From Planctomycetota bacterium (GTDB taxonomy: Bacteria > Planctomycetota > Planctomycetia > Pirellulales > Pirellulaceae), in contig JAGWWZ010000026.1 in NCBI GenBank assembly GCA_018970165.1, positions 1-38,154 of the forward strand: a stretch of 38,154 nt of DNA, given 5' to 3'. The translations under genes and the position numbers were made by a program. This document shows, piece by piece, positions 24,081 to 34,900 of this stretch. Below the pieces are notes generated by a model. The model worked only from the letters and a program-made list of their open reading frames with translations, was not told the origin of the DNA and did not search any database. How positions within the stretch are numbered: the stretch's first letter is position 1; every line of letters begins with the position of its first letter.

Positions 24081-24875
24081 CTACGGTTGTTGTGTTGGTG
24101 CTTGCTCTCCTTTCGATTGCTTTGGTGATGGCAGTTGCACCGCACCCGGCTTGGTCGGGATTCCATAAGCATCCGTTTTGGATTGGCTCGACAGAGGCTG
24201 TGCAAGTTCGACTCCAGCAATCAAAGCCAGAAGCAACGTGGCAACAAAGTAGATTGCGTAGTGCAGGAACGACTGACCCACCTCCAATTCGCATGCTCCG
24301 ACGGAGACCGCAACGCCAAGCCCAAACATGAGTGCCAAAAAAATAGCCATCTGCAAGGTCTCAATATCAGCCAAGGTTCTGTTGCCAAAGTAGTAGGCTA
24401 ACAGGGTGTACAGGCCCCAAGTGCCAGCGAAAACAGCAGCACAGATCCCTAAACGAATCCATCGCTCTTTTCCTATGTACCCACCGAGTTCATCATCTTT
24501 GAAGAACGTGTAGCCCATGGATGCCAGCGGGTAGGCTAATGCAATCGCCGCGAGCACCAAGACCCATGTAGGAGGAGATTGAGCCATCATCCGCAGGACA
24601 ATCGCGCCGATCAAACAGACGACAGCTACAGACGATGCCAAGGCGATTTGTAATGTCGACGGATCGAATTCGATTCGCCGAATCGGCTTGAGAACAGGCC
24701 GGCCCGTCGAATCCTTAGGCCCTGATGACTCCGGCGCGTGGATAACCACTTCCTGAGATTTGTCAGGGACCGTGATCACCTGTTTGCACTTTGGACATGG
24801 TCCCTGCTTGCCAGCAAATTTATCGCTGACGGAGAATCGTGCTAGGCAACCTGGACAGGTAACTGGGATTGGCAT
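24081..24875 (-). CDS. Zinc-ribbon membrane protein, unknown function
   Basis: The 264-residue protein opens with a four-cysteine zinc ribbon: Cys7 and Cys10 in CPGC, Cys27 and Cys30 in CPKC. A Pro/Ser-rich linker follows, then five hydrophobic segments (about 78-100, 104-128, 143-168, 173-198 and 205-228) and a polar Gln/Pro-rich tail. This arrangement is common in planctomycete proteins of unknown role. ATG 24875 is chosen over the TTG at 24890 because the ribbon begins directly after it. It is divergent from trmL across a 125-base gap and convergent with fabZ across 53 bases. Confidence 0.82.
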   Translation of the reverse strand: MPIPVTCPGCLARFSVSDKFAGKQGPCPKCKQVITVPDKSQEVVIHAPESSGPKDSTGRPVLKPIRRIEFDPSTLQIALASSVAVVCLIGAIVLRMMAQSPPTWVLVLAAIALAYPLASMGYTFFKDDELGGYIGKERWIRLGICAAVFAGTWGLYTLLAYYFGNRTLADIETLQMAIFLALMFGLGVAVSVGACELEVGQSFLHYAIYFVATLLLALIAGVELAQPLSSQSKTDAYGIPTKPGAVQLPSPKQSKGEQAPTQQP

Positions 24876-25000
24876 GGCGATCCGAAACAAAATGGGTGGT
24901 TGCGAAGAGACGCATCTATTGTAATCAAATTAGAATTCTCCAGTTTAACGAGGGACCCAGCCAACAGGAAAGTATTGGCCCAATAGGAGAGAATCGATCG

Positions 25001-25480
25001 ATGGAAAAAAAATCTTGGCTAAACGTTGTCTTGTTCCAACCCGAAATCCCACAGAATACCGGGAACATCGGCAGGACCTGCGTCGCGTTGGAGGCAAAAC
25101 TCTGGATCGTACGCCCGACCGGATTTCGGCTCGATGATCGCTCCTTGGAGCGGGCAGGACTGGATTACTGGCAGCATCTCGACTGGGAGGTTGTGGATTC
25201 CTGGGATTGCATGAGTCAAATACTCGACCCTGAGCGTGCGTGGTTCTTTACCAAGTTTGCGAAGCGTCATTACACCGACATTGCATTCCAACCCGGCGAT
25301 TGGCTCATCTTCGGTACCGAAACCAGTGGTCTCCCGGAGAGTATTCGCACTGCGTATGCGTCCCAATGTGCTCGTTTGCCGATGACAGGGCCGGTTCGAA
25401 GCCTGAATTTGTCTGTCGCTGCTGGTGTCGCGATGTATGAGGTCTTCCGACAATGCGATCGCAAAGAACTGGACATCTAG
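25001..25480 (+). CDS. trmL: tRNA (cytidine/uridine-34 2'-O)-methyltransferase TrmL
   Basis: TrmL methylates the 2'-OH of the wobble base in certain leucine tRNAs. The 159-residue protein is a minimal SPOUT enzyme of normal length. It contains [17 protein letters not shown] near the start, the central [10 protein letters not shown] motif and the C-terminal knot motif [18 protein letters not shown] 25001 is chosen because homologues begin just before the LFQPEIP strand and AGGAGA lies about 11 bases upstream; the longer frame from 24869 adds an unconserved stretch reaching into the divergent gene. It is a stand-alone housekeeping gene. Confidence 0.94.
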   Translation: MEKKSWLNVVLFQPEIPQNTGNIGRTCVALEAKLWIVRPTGFRLDDRSLERAGLDYWQHLDWEVVDSWDCMSQILDPERAWFFTKFAKRHYTDIAFQPGDWLIFGTETSGLPESIRTAYASQCARLPMTGPVRSLNLSVAAGVAMYEVFRQCDRKELDI

Positions 25481-25621
25481 AATAGTGAATACTTCACGCG
25501 GTAGGCGAACACCCGTTCTACCCGGCATCCCTCTTTGCGTTATGATTGGCCCATCGATTGGGTTCTTCCTCTTCAGAACCGCGATCTCAGAACGAGTTTT
25601 GGTCTTTTCGGATGGTCCGCT

Positions 25622-28600
25622 ATGAGTATCCGCGTTGCATTGCATCACGAAACGGTCTATCGCTACGATCGCTTGGTAACGCTCGGGCCGCAGATCGTGC
25701 GGTTGCGACCGGCGCCCCACTGCCGAACGAGCATCCTCAGTTACTCCATGCAAGTAACCCCCGAACAGCATTTTTGCAATTGGCAGCAAGATCCACAGGG
25801 TAATTACCTCGCTCGACTCGTTTTCCCGAAACAGACTCGCAACTTCTCGATCGAGGTCGATCTGGTCGCCGACATGACAGCGATCAATCCGTTCGATTTT
25901 TTTCTGGAACCATATGCGGAATCGTTTCCATTCCGCTACGAAGACTGGTTGCTGAAAGAACTCGCTCCCTTTCTGCATACTATCCAAACGAGCGGGAGAC
26001 TGCAGTCTTGGGTTTCCTCGATCGATCGATCCCCAAAACCCACCATCCATGCGATCACCGATTTGAATCGCAAACTTCATGATGCAATCAAGTATGAGAT
26101 TCGCATGGAACCGGGAGTTCAAACCCCAGAAGAAACCCTGCAGCGGGGGAGCGGTTCATGCCGCGACTCGGCATGGCTGTTGGTTCAAATCTTTCGCCAT
26201 CTCGGTGTAGCTGCTCGCTTCGCATCCGGTTATTTGATCCAGCTCGCGCCAGACGTTAGGTCGATTGACGGCCCGAGTGGTCCCGAGGAAGACTTCACCG
26301 ACTTGCACGCGTGGGCCGAGATCTACTTGCCGGGCGCAGGATGGGTCGGACTCGACCCGACGAGCGGTTTGCTGTGCGGCGAGGGACATCTGCCGCTGGC
26401 CTGCACGCCGGACCCCTCGAGCGCCGCGCCAATCACAGGTTCGGTCGACCAAGCCGAGTGCGAGTTCAGCTTCTCGATGTCCATCAAGCGAATTCATGAA
26501 GACCCTCGCTCTACCAAGCCATACAACGATGACCAATGGCATCGCATAGATGGATTGGGCCGCAATGTGGATCAACAGTTGCAAGCGGACGACGCGCGTC
26601 TGACATTCGGTGGTGAACCGACGTTTGTATCGATGGACGACATGCAGGGAGAAGAATGGAATCAGGCGGCTGTCGGTCCCACCAAGCGCAAGATCTCCGG
26701 GGCATTGATCAAACGGCTGCGTCAACGCTTTGCACCCGGCGGACTGTTGCACTACGGACAAGGGAAGTGGTATCCGGGAGAATCTCTTCCTCGTTGGGCG
26801 TTAACTTGCTTGTGGCGACTCGACGGCGAGCCGATCTGGCTCGACGATCAATGGATTGCGGATGAATCGAGGGACTACGGATTTACGTTCGTGCAGGCTC
26901 GCGCTTTCACCGACAAGCTGGCTTCGCATCTTGGTGTGGATCCTCGATGGATGATGCCAGCCTACGAAGACATCTACTACTACATTTGGCGAGAACAGCG
27001 ATTGCCAGTCAACATCACTCCTTGGGATCCCAAACTTGAGGATCCGGAGGAACGAGCGAGACTGGCTCGCGTGTTTCAACGCGGGTTGAATCAGCCGGTC
27101 GGAGTAGTTCTCCCGATCCGTCGTCAATGGTGGCAGGGAAGCCGCACATGGCAGAGTGGCCCATGGCCCGTACGCCCCGAGAGACTTTTCTTGTTGCCTG
27201 GCGATTCTTCGATCGGACTGCGACTGCCCCTCGATACCCTACCGTGGACCAATGTCCCTAACGCCGGTACGATCACTCCATTGGATCCATTCGCGTCACG
27301 ACCTCCTCTACCAACGAACGCTTCCATTCTTCAGCAATTCGGCTCGCGTTCTACGGAATCCATGCGGTTTTCCGAGACATCGCGTTCGGCGAAGATGGAG
27401 ATCGTCAACGAAGAACAACTCGCGGATTCCCACAATTCTGCGGATGGTATGGTCAGAACCGCTCTTTGCGTTGAACCTCGCGAAGGACGCATCTATGTAT
27501 TTATGCCTCCTACCGAGTTGCTCGAGGATTACTTGGAGTTGATCACAGCGATCGAATTGTCGGCAAAAGAGTTGGGGATGCCGGTCGTCATTGAGGGATA
27601 TCTTCCTCCGCGCGATCATCGCGTTCAGTTGATCAAGGTCACCCCCGATCCAGGCGTTATCGAAGTCAACGTGCACCCAAGCAGTAGTTGGGAGGAACTG
27701 GTTTCAAACACGGAAAGCTTGTACGAAGATGCCCGGCACTGTCGCTTGGCAACCGAAAAATTTGATCTCGATGGAAAGCATACCGGGACGGGTGGTGGAA
27801 ATCATATCGTCATGGGAGGACCGACTCCTTGGGACTCCCCATTCCTTCGTCGTCCCGATTTGCTTCGAAGCATCATCGCATTCTGGAACAACCATCCCTC
27901 CCTATCTTATTTTTTCAGCAATCGATTCATTGGTCCCACCAGTCAAGCGCCTCGCGCTGACGAAGGGCGTCGCGATGCTCTCTACGAATTGCAGACAGCA
28001 CTGGAATTGATTCCCGATCGAGGCCAAGATCTGCCGCCGTGGATTGTGGATCGATTGCTTCGAAACATGTTGATCGACCTGACCGGAAACACGCATCGCG
28101 CGGAGATCTGCATCGACAAACTCTATTCCCCCGACAGTGCGACCGGACGCTTGGGTTTGGTCGAACTGCGCGGATTTGAAATGCCTCCCCACGCACAGAT
28201 GAGCCTCGTTACTCAGTTGCTCGTACGATGCCTGATCGCATTCTTTTGGAGAAACCCCTACCGCGAGCCACTGATCCGCTGGGATACGGCGATTCACGAC
28301 CGATTCATGCTTCCCCATTTCCTAAAACGCGATCTCACCGCCGTCCTTTTTGCCTTGCAGGAAGACGGTTGGCCGTGGGAGGAGAACTGGTTTGCCCCCC
28401 ATTACGAGTTCCGATTTCCTTTCATTGGTGAAGTCGCCTACTCCGGTGCATCGATTTGTTTAAGATCTGCAATCGAGCCATGGTATGTCTTGGGGGAAGA
28501 ACCGGGAGGAGGTGGCACGGTGCGTTATGTCGATAGCAGCGTTGAGCGATTGGAAGTGCAGGTTCAAGGACTCGATCTCGATCGCCATAAAGTCCTTTGC

Positions 28601-28966
28601 AATCGGAGAATTCTGCCTCTGCAACCGACCGGCGAAGCGGGTGCCTATGTGGCCGGTGTTCGGTACCGAGCGTGGTGTCCTCCCTCCTGTCTGCATCCAA
28701 CCATTCCGCTCCATGCGCCGCTGGTCTTCGATGTATGGGACGTTCGCGCGGGACGAACGATAGGCGGTTGCACCTATCATGTTGCCCACCCAGGTGGCCG
28801 CAATTACGAAACCTTCCCCATTAACGCTCTTGAAGCGGAAGGGCGACGCGAAGCGCGTTTCTTCCCATATGGCCACACGCCTGGAAGAATCACCCCGATG
28901 ATTCCGCGAGAGAACCCTGAATTTCCTGCGACTTTGGATCTGCGGCGCGAGCGAACCGCATCCTAA
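25622..28966 (+). CDS. Large transglutaminase-like protein with DUF2126 C-terminal region
   Basis: The 1114-residue protein starts with the beta-rich domain typical of bacterial transglutaminase-like proteins (VALHHETVYRYDR). A transglutaminase core follows with the complete triad Cys180 in GSCRDSAW, His229 in DLHAWAEIY and Asp245 in GLDPTSG. The remaining about 800 residues match the DUF2126 type. A segment with GTGGGNHIVMGG recalls the glutamine-synthetase-like amidoligase fold, which I recall being proposed for this family. The combination suggests peptide-bond or isopeptide chemistry. Partner genes often found with it (alpha-E protein, circularly permuted ATP-grasp protein) are absent here. 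ATG 25622 begins at the conserved domain; the upstream ATG at 25535 adds 29 unconserved residues. No signal peptide is visible. Confidence 0.9.
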   Translation: MSIRVALHHETVYRYDRLVTLGPQIVRLRPAPHCRTSILSYSMQVTPEQHFCNWQQDPQGNYLARLVFPKQTRNFSIEVDLVADMTAINPFDFFLEPYAESFPFRYEDWLLKELAPFLHTIQTSGRLQSWVSSIDRSPKPTIHAITDLNRKLHDAIKYEIRMEPGVQTPEETLQRGSGSCRDSAWLLVQIFRHLGVAARFASGYLIQLAPDVRSIDGPSGPEEDFTDLHAWAEIYLPGAGWVGLDPTSGLLCGEGHLPLACTPDPSSAAPITGSVDQAECEFSFSMSIKRIHEDPRSTKPYNDDQWHRIDGLGRNVDQQLQADDARLTFGGEPTFVSMDDMQGEEWNQAAVGPTKRKISGALIKRLRQRFAPGGLLHYGQGKWYPGESLPRWALTCLWRLDGEPIWLDDQWIADESRDYGFTFVQARAFTDKLASHLGVDPRWMMPAYEDIYYYIWREQRLPVNITPWDPKLEDPEERARLARVFQRGLNQPVGVVLPIRRQWWQGSRTWQSGPWPVRPERLFLLPGDSSIGLRLPLDTLPWTNVPNAGTITPLDPFASRPPLPTNASILQQFGSRSTESMRFSETSRSAKMEIVNEEQLADSHNSADGMVRTALCVEPREGRIYVFMPPTELLEDYLELITAIELSAKELGMPVVIEGYLPPRDHRVQLIKVTPDPGVIEVNVHPSSSWEELVSNTESLYEDARHCRLATEKFDLDGKHTGTGGGNHIVMGGPTPWDSPFLRRPDLLRSIIAFWNNHPSLSYFFSNRFIGPTSQAPRADEGRRDALYELQTALELIPDRGQDLPPWIVDRLLRNMLIDLTGNTHRAEICIDKLYSPDSATGRLGLVELRGFEMPPHAQMSLVTQLLVRCLIAFFWRNPYREPLIRWDTAIHDRFMLPHFLKRDLTAVLFALQEDGWPWEENWFAPHYEFRFPFIGEVAYSGASICLRSAIEPWYVLGEEPGGGGTVRYVDSSVERLEVQVQGLDLDRHKVLCNRRILPLQPTGEAGAYVAGVRYRAWCPPSCLHPTIPLHAPLVFDVWDVRAGRTIGGCTYHVAHPGGRNYETFPINALEAEGRREARFFPYGHTPGRITPMIPRENPEFPATLDLRRERTAS

Positions 28967-29013
28967 CGCTCAGTGCATAACGTTTCAGGATTGACTACCG
29001 AAAACGGGATCGT

Positions 29014-30111
29014 TTGGTTACCATTTCGAAAGGGAAATGCGAAACCAATTGCAGCCACTCCGTGAGCCATGGAATAGTGAATCGCGAAGCATCAAGAAAT
29101 CTCGACGAGTCCGTGCGGGCCTTTGGTCAGCTTGTAGACCGTTTTGGGCGGGTGCATACGTCGCTGCGCGTCTCCGTGACGGATGCATGCAACATTCGAT
29201 GCCGTTATTGTATGCCCGAAAGTGTCAAGGGATTCATGCCCCAGCACCAGTTGATGTCTTTCGAACATATCGAGCGTGTCGTGCGGGCACTTTCCCATGT
29301 AGGCGTCAATAAAGTTCGCCTAACAGGCGGAGAACCGTTGATGCGATCCGGGTTGCCGGACCTTGTTCGACGTTTGTCAGGGATACGCGGTCTTGAACAG
29401 ATTGCGATCACCACCAACGGTATGATGCTCCAGGAAGTGATGGTGGACTTAAAGGCGTGCGGGTTGACCCATATTAATATTTCGCTCGACACATTGAGAG
29501 AAGACGCGTTTCAACGCATGTCCCGTCGCGATGGTCTCGATCGCGTCCTTGCAGGAATCGAAACTGCCGTCGCAAGTGGACTACCCTTGCGTCTCAATGC
29601 GGTCGTACTTCGTGATGTCAACTTGGAAGACTGCATTCCCTTGGTCAGATTTGCTGTCAGTAAAGGGGTCACCATCCGCTTCATCGAATTTATGCCTTTG
29701 GATGCGGACCGTTCGTGGAGTCAATCCCAGGTGGTTCCTGGAAACGAGCTAAGGGAACGATTGGAAGCCGAGATAGGTCCCATGCAAGAAAAGACCGGTG
29801 TCGATCCATCGCAACCATCCCGAGACTATGTGTTTCTACACGGCCGGGGAAGCGTGGGATTCATCGATCCTGTATCGCAACCTTTCTGTGGGAATTGCAA
29901 TCGATTGCGTTTGACTGCGGATGGCAAGTTCCGCAACTGCCTGTTTGGTCGCGAAGATTGGGATATCATGTCACTTCTGCAGCGAGGTGCGGCCGATACC
30001 GAGATCCTCGATGTTGCATCGCGATGCGTCGAAGCCAAACACCCATCCCACGGTATTTCCGAGGATGGCTTCGAACCACCCACGCGAGCTATGTACCAGA
30101 TCGGTGGTTGA
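29014..30111 (+). CDS. moaA: GTP 3',8-cyclase MoaA (molybdenum cofactor synthesis)
   Basis: MoaA is a radical-SAM enzyme that converts GTP to 3',8-cyclo-GTP, the first step to molybdopterin. With the longest frame (365 residues) the radical-SAM cluster is Cys59/Cys63/Cys66 in CNIRCRYC, and the C-terminal GTP-binding cluster is Cys292/Cys295/Cys309 in FCGNCNRL and FRNCLF. The protein ends in Gly-Gly, as functional MoaA does. The start is uncertain: TTG 29014 gives about 30 residues more than usual, and GTG at 29062 or 29077 would give a more typical length. No other moa or moe gene is in the window. A PfkB kinase gene follows 42 bases later. Confidence 0.94.
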   Translation: MVTISKGKCETNCSHSVSHGIVNREASRNLDESVRAFGQLVDRFGRVHTSLRVSVTDACNIRCRYCMPESVKGFMPQHQLMSFEHIERVVRALSHVGVNKVRLTGGEPLMRSGLPDLVRRLSGIRGLEQIAITTNGMMLQEVMVDLKACGLTHINISLDTLREDAFQRMSRRDGLDRVLAGIETAVASGLPLRLNAVVLRDVNLEDCIPLVRFAVSKGVTIRFIEFMPLDADRSWSQSQVVPGNELRERLEAEIGPMQEKTGVDPSQPSRDYVFLHGRGSVGFIDPVSQPFCGNCNRLRLTADGKFRNCLFGREDWDIMSLLQRGAADTEILDVASRCVEAKHPSHGISEDGFEPPTRAMYQIGG

Positions 30112-30153
30112 TCCATCGAAAGACTCTTTTGAAACGAGAAAGCAACTTTTGGA

Positions 30154-31173
30154 ATGACCCGATTTGACGTTTGCGGTTTAGGGAATGCGATTGTTGATAT
30201 TTTCTTGGAACTTAGTGATGAGGAATTCGCAAGCCTCGGATTCGATCGAGGGACCATGCGATTGGTCGATCCGGATGAGCAACAAAAGCTACTCCTCCGT
30301 TTCTCGGATCGAGGACACGACTTGCGTCTGGTGAGTGGCGGCTCCGTTGCGAATTCCGTTATCGCTGTTTCGCAATTGGGAGGAACCGGAGCATTCATCG
30401 GATGCGTTGGGGACGACCGCTATGGCCTTCATTATGCAGAGGAATTCCAAGCTCTTCGTATCCACATGGGTAATCCGATCATCGTGGCTCAAACCACCGG
30501 TACGAGCGTGGTCTTAATCACGCCGGATGCCGAGCGGACGATGCGCACAAGCTTGGCCGTTTCGAGCCATCTGTGCGACCGACATATTGACGAAGATCGC
30601 ATTTCGAAATCGACGTGGCTGTTCATCGAAGGCTATGTTTTCGCCAATCCCGATACCGGCCAACATGCAATAAACAAAGCCATCGAGATCGCTAAAAAGC
30701 ATGGCACGAAGATCGCGGTCACCTGCTCGGAGGCGTTCATTCCGGAGGTGTTCGGAGATGCATTCCACGACGCGCTCAAGGCGACGGATCTTCTTTTCTG
30801 CAATGCACCCGAGGCGATGTCAGTGACAGGGCGCAAGACGAGCTCCGAGGCCTTCGCGGCACTTCGTGGGTTGGTCCCCAACAGTGTCGTCACCGATGGT
30901 GGCAACGGAGCTTATATCCGATTTGGAGGGGAAGAGGTTCATGTTCCTGCTTTCGCTTGCCAACCCAAAGATCTGACCGGTGCGGGAGACATGTTCGCTG
31001 GTGGATTCCTCTATGGCATCACCCATGGTTTCGCACCTGCGATCGCGGCGCGAGGAGCCAACTACATGGCATCGAAAGTAATCAGCCAAGTGGGCGCTCG
31101 CTTGCAGGAACCTGCAGTACCTCTTTGGGAAGAAGGGATTGAGGTGCAACGCGCCGATGATGTTGGCGGCTGA
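30154..31173 (+). CDS. PfkB-family sugar/nucleoside kinase (adenosine kinase-like)
   Basis: PfkB kinases phosphorylate sugars or nucleosides with ATP. The 339-residue protein has the N-terminal glycine motif SGGSVANSV (about 61-69) and the C-terminal signature DLTGAGDMFAGGFLYG with catalytic base Asp279. FIGCVGDDRYG is also characteristic. The overall layout, with VCGLGNAIVDI at the start, fits the adenosine kinase/ribokinase branch, but the substrate cannot be fixed. ATG 30154 begins exactly at the conserved first strand; only a weak purine-rich site precedes it. It follows moaA closely, with no obvious metabolic connection. Confidence 0.92.
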   Translation: MTRFDVCGLGNAIVDIFLELSDEEFASLGFDRGTMRLVDPDEQQKLLLRFSDRGHDLRLVSGGSVANSVIAVSQLGGTGAFIGCVGDDRYGLHYAEEFQALRIHMGNPIIVAQTTGTSVVLITPDAERTMRTSLAVSSHLCDRHIDEDRISKSTWLFIEGYVFANPDTGQHAINKAIEIAKKHGTKIAVTCSEAFIPEVFGDAFHDALKATDLLFCNAPEAMSVTGRKTSSEAFAALRGLVPNSVVTDGGNGAYIRFGGEEVHVPAFACQPKDLTGAGDMFAGGFLYGITHGFAPAIAARGANYMASKVISQVGARLQEPAVPLWEEGIEVQRADDVGG

Positions 31174-31236
31174 TCCGATCCCCACATCGCTTGGTCGCAG
31201 GAAAAACCTGGAACGGAACGATGCTATCTAAGATCG

Positions 31237-31869
31237 TTACGCGAACTGATGCTGCACCGCCCAGACGGCGGCTTGCGAGCGATGGTTCACTCCGACCTTC
31301 GATAGGATGTTCTGGATGTGCTCTTTAACCGTCTCGTAACTGATTCCGAGAAACACCGCAATTTCTTTGTTGGTGCCTCCATCAACAAGATGCTTTAAGA
31401 TCTCTTTCTCGCGGTGTGTCAAAGGTATTGGATATTTTTCGCCGGGCACGATGTTCGATGCCGATAATGCCAAACGTCGCAATTCATCCCGCGACCATGA
31501 GGATTGCCCCTCGGCGGCCTGCAAAATCTTTTGCACGATTTTAGGGAAGGGATCGGAATAGAGTACGATCCCGAGCAACCCCATAGATGCTGCGCTGGCT
31601 AAGATCGCTGGGTTCTCTTGCAATGCAAAAAGCATGAGCGATTGTTTCTCAACCGTCCTCTTGATCGCTTCGATCAACGACAAAGGACCATCTCCCGGCA
31701 TATGAGCGTCGATTAACACAACGTCGCATGGTGATCGCTGCAACTGCTGAAGGGCGGATCTCTGATCCGGAGCATTAAACTCCAACGTCAGCCCCGCTCT
31801 GTCCGCCAGTTCACGAAAACCCAACCAATCCACCTCACAGCATCCCACCAAAAGGACCGAAGTAGGCAT
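31237..31869 (-). CDS. NarL/LuxR-type response regulator with a degenerate receiver domain
   Basis: The 210-residue protein has an N-terminal receiver-like domain and a C-terminal LuxR helix-turn-helix (about 146-205, LTHREKEILKHLVDGGTNKEIA and TVKEHIQNILSKVGV). In the receiver the phosphoryl-acceptor position is kept, Asp54 in LIDAHMPG. The N-terminal acidic pair is replaced by G-C-C (residues 9-11), the Thr/Ser position lies in LFALQ, and the conserved Lys is Tyr in GIVLYSD. It may therefore work without phosphorylation. ATG 31869 has GGAG 7 bases upstream. No histidine kinase is adjacent. The gene follows the EssC-like ATPase by 89 bases. Confidence 0.88.
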   Translation of the reverse strand: MPTSVLLVGCCEVDWLGFRELADRAGLTLEFNAPDQRSALQQLQRSPCDVVLIDAHMPGDGPLSLIEAIKRTVEKQSLMLFALQENPAILASAASMGLLGIVLYSDPFPKIVQKILQAAEGQSSWSRDELRRLALSASNIVPGEKYPIPLTHREKEILKHLVDGGTNKEIAVFLGISYETVKEHIQNILSKVGVNHRSQAAVWAVQHQFA

Positions 31870-31910
31870 GACAATCTCCGGAATCAAATGGATCTCGAGC
31901 AAAACAAACC

Positions 31911-31923
31911 GCTATATCATAGC
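31911..31923. promoter_or_regulatory. Palindrome overlapping a -10-like box of the response regulator gene
   Basis: GCTAT-ATC-ATAGC is a perfect 5-base inverted repeat with a 3-base centre. On the minus strand it overlaps TATGAT (31921-31916), a good -10 box; TAGACA lies 19 bases upstream, a near-consensus -35 at slightly long spacing. The regulator may bind here to control its own gene. This is inferred from geometry only. Confidence 0.35.
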
Positions 31924-31958
31924 ACAACGGGGGGATGTGTTGTCTACATAAAAAGCGT

Positions 31959-34900
31959 TTATTGCGCTCCATCATGATCTAGGAGAATAGAACCGATTTC
32001 ATAGGGGCGAAATTTCACAGCTTTTCCGTCGGCATCGTCGTGAACGAGCATGACGTACCGATCGAGGCGGTTGGCCACCGAGGAATCGATCAATTGATTC
32101 GAATCCGCAGCGGACATTTGCATCAGGATGCGTATCTCGATGTCCCGCATGGCATTTCGAGGTAGCCAGCGGCTAAGGGTAGTGGCAGTATCCGACCATA
32201 TGCAAACGTGGATTCCGAGACTCGGACCATCCGCAAGGACCTTCATGAGCAGAGTCTCCGGAGTCATTTCTCCCTCCTGGCTTGAAAAGGAGAATTCATC
32301 GCTGCGACGAAATTCCCGAAATCGCGAGAGATTTGCAATGACAAGGATCAAGGGGGAATAGGTGCGATCGGGAGCAGCGTTGCGAATATTCCATTCGCTC
32401 TGGAGTTCGGAAAGGAGTTCGTTAAGTTCCCGCACTGCCCCAACGCGGACCCGAGAGGGCTGGTTTCTTAGCCATTGCATTGCATTGACCATGAATTCGT
32501 CATCTGCCGAGCTTCCGTCCAGGATCAGAAAGCGAGGACTAGCGTCGTGCTGCAAATCCGATACGAGCGACGTTCGAACCCAGCTGGCAAGCAACCCAGC
32601 GACCAGTGCGCTTTCGTTGCCGACGATCATCACATTTCTACCAGCGACTGGCGGAAAAGCTTTCATCACCGGAGGCTCTATCGAAACGCTCTCTCCGAGG
32701 ACCCAGGGAGCTTGTGAACGAGTGCTCGAGGATGCAGTCCGCAAAGCTTCCTGTATGCTTCTCGACTGCCATCGCGAGGGTTTGTGGCCCTCGAAAACAA
32801 TTGGCTTTCCGATCGGATTGACCGTGGAGTTCGCTTTCCATTGGTGGTTAGGAAGCAACTGAAGCCACTCTGTCTGCTCTACTTTCTCGAGAAAGCAGAC
32901 TTGAAAATTGTGATTCCCCTCGATTCGGCCACCAGCATCGTTGTAAATCCCTTGGCCGGAATGACGCAATCGTTCAGCCGCGCCGTTGTCCTCGCTCAAG
33001 ATCAACATGGCATCGGCGCTGTCGCATTGCAATGCGATTCGAACAGCCATCTGCGCGAGGGTCGTCCGAGGAAGCGAGTAGGAACCACCAAGAGTTTGTG
33101 ACGCGAGTACGAGATGCATGCCAAACGATCGCCCTTGCCGCACCAGACGGTCGACGAGCAACGATGCCTGTTGCGATAACTTATCGTCCTCAACGAACAT
33201 TTCTTGAAATTCGTCGATGACGATCAGAATTCGAGGCAAAATGATATCGGGATATTTGCGTTTCAGGCTGGGTAGATCCTGCACGCCCCATTCGCGGAAA
33301 GCTTCACCTCTCGCAGTCAGAACTCGATCCAGATACTCCAGAGTGCTCAGTCCGAACTCGCGTCGGCTTTCGATTCCTATGATGTCGGCATGTGGAAGCT
33401 GCTCTTGGGCATAGACCTGAAACTCAACCCCCTTCTTAAAGTCTAGCAACACCATTCGCAGTTCCTCGGGCCCGTATCGCAACGCTCCACTGGTGATCAT
33501 GGTATGCAGAAGCGATGATTTACCTGATCCGGTTTTCCCGGCGATCAGCACATGCTGCGCGGTGCCGCTTCCGAGACTTAGCGATTGCGATCGCCCAGAC
33601 TCGGATATTCCAATCGGGATTTCGAGCCCATCGGCAGAGGAAGTCACGAACCGTTGTGATTCAGCCGGAACGATTGAGGCGAACGGTACTATTCTCTTCC
33701 CGATGCTACGAGCGGCCACCAACTGGTGTTCCATGATCGCATGCACTTGCTCGTCACTCGGCGCATCGATCAAATCCAATGAGGAATCATCAAATCCCGA
33801 GTTCAAAAGGGTTGCGCTGGCAGGGTTGCTTCGCAGTTCGATCGCGATCCCATGTTCTCGCAGTTTCGCGGGATCGGCGAAAGCAGGCCACTTGCAATTC
33901 TCGGCTAAACTCAGGATGACACCGACTCCGCAACGCGCACCGGAGGCTAACACAGAACAAAGTGCCTGCCAGGAATGTTCATCCAGTCCAAAAGGAAATC
34001 CCGACCAAACAATGAATCGGTAGGGGACCGCCATCGGACCGGCCTTCTGATTGTATGCGGCCAAGTTCTTGTAGGAGTTTCTCAAACTTTGTTGAATGAC
34101 GTCTTCAACGTGTCTGGCGTTGAGTTCCAACTGATGTGCGATATGCACAGGCTGGGTCCAAACCCGATGATTAACCAATTGAGGATCGATATCCGCCAGA
34201 TGCATAAGCCATGAAAATTCCTTTCCCAATCCCTCTGGATCGATCACGGTAACGTGCATAGAACCGGCTGGCAGGGATGTGACTGCTCGCAGAAGAATCT
34301 GCCGCACCAATCCTTGGGCCAGCGGGCGGGCCCCGGCGTCGTAATCGAGGACGAGGCTTCCGTGATGGAGCAAGTCGAACAGGACTGGAATTCGCTCATC
34401 GATTAAGCCGTGAGTCGATAGATCCTCAGATCCAGTTGGGGTTGGGAACAATCGCTCGATCCCCATATTGCCGATCGGCCACGCCAAGGCACTCGGATCG
34501 CGCCTCCAAGCCCCTTCGAGCATTTTCTGTGACGACCAGGGCGGATAAGCGGCCTGGATCGCTTCCGTTTGTTGGCTGATTCTTGCTGATGTACGGTGAA
34601 CTCCGCTCTTCCAACGCTCTGCCGCCTGTTTCAAAAATGCATCGAACTCCTTTTGCATCGCGAGCAATCGCCTTGCGTGCAGCTGTTTCACCTGCTCACG
34701 TTCCTCGAGTTGTTTAACCTTGGATTCCGAAATCGTCTTCGATTCGGACTGATCGATGCTCACCATTTCTTTGTTGCGATGTGTAGCGTACTCAACTCTT
34801 TTGCGCACCGCGCTCTCTGCGATATTTTTCTTCGTCTCTTGATATTGAGAATCGATCGCGTTCAACTTGGCTTGATGCGATTCCTCCAATGCCTGTAATT

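Noticed and set aside
25019-26122. 367-codon minus-strand frame across trmL and the transglutaminase gene
   Set aside because: Antisense to two conserved genes. Length is explained by the low stop frequency opposite their codons.
31203-31216. CAGG/CCTG mini-hairpin after the PfkB kinase gene
   Set aside because: Four-pair stem without a T-run; expected by chance.
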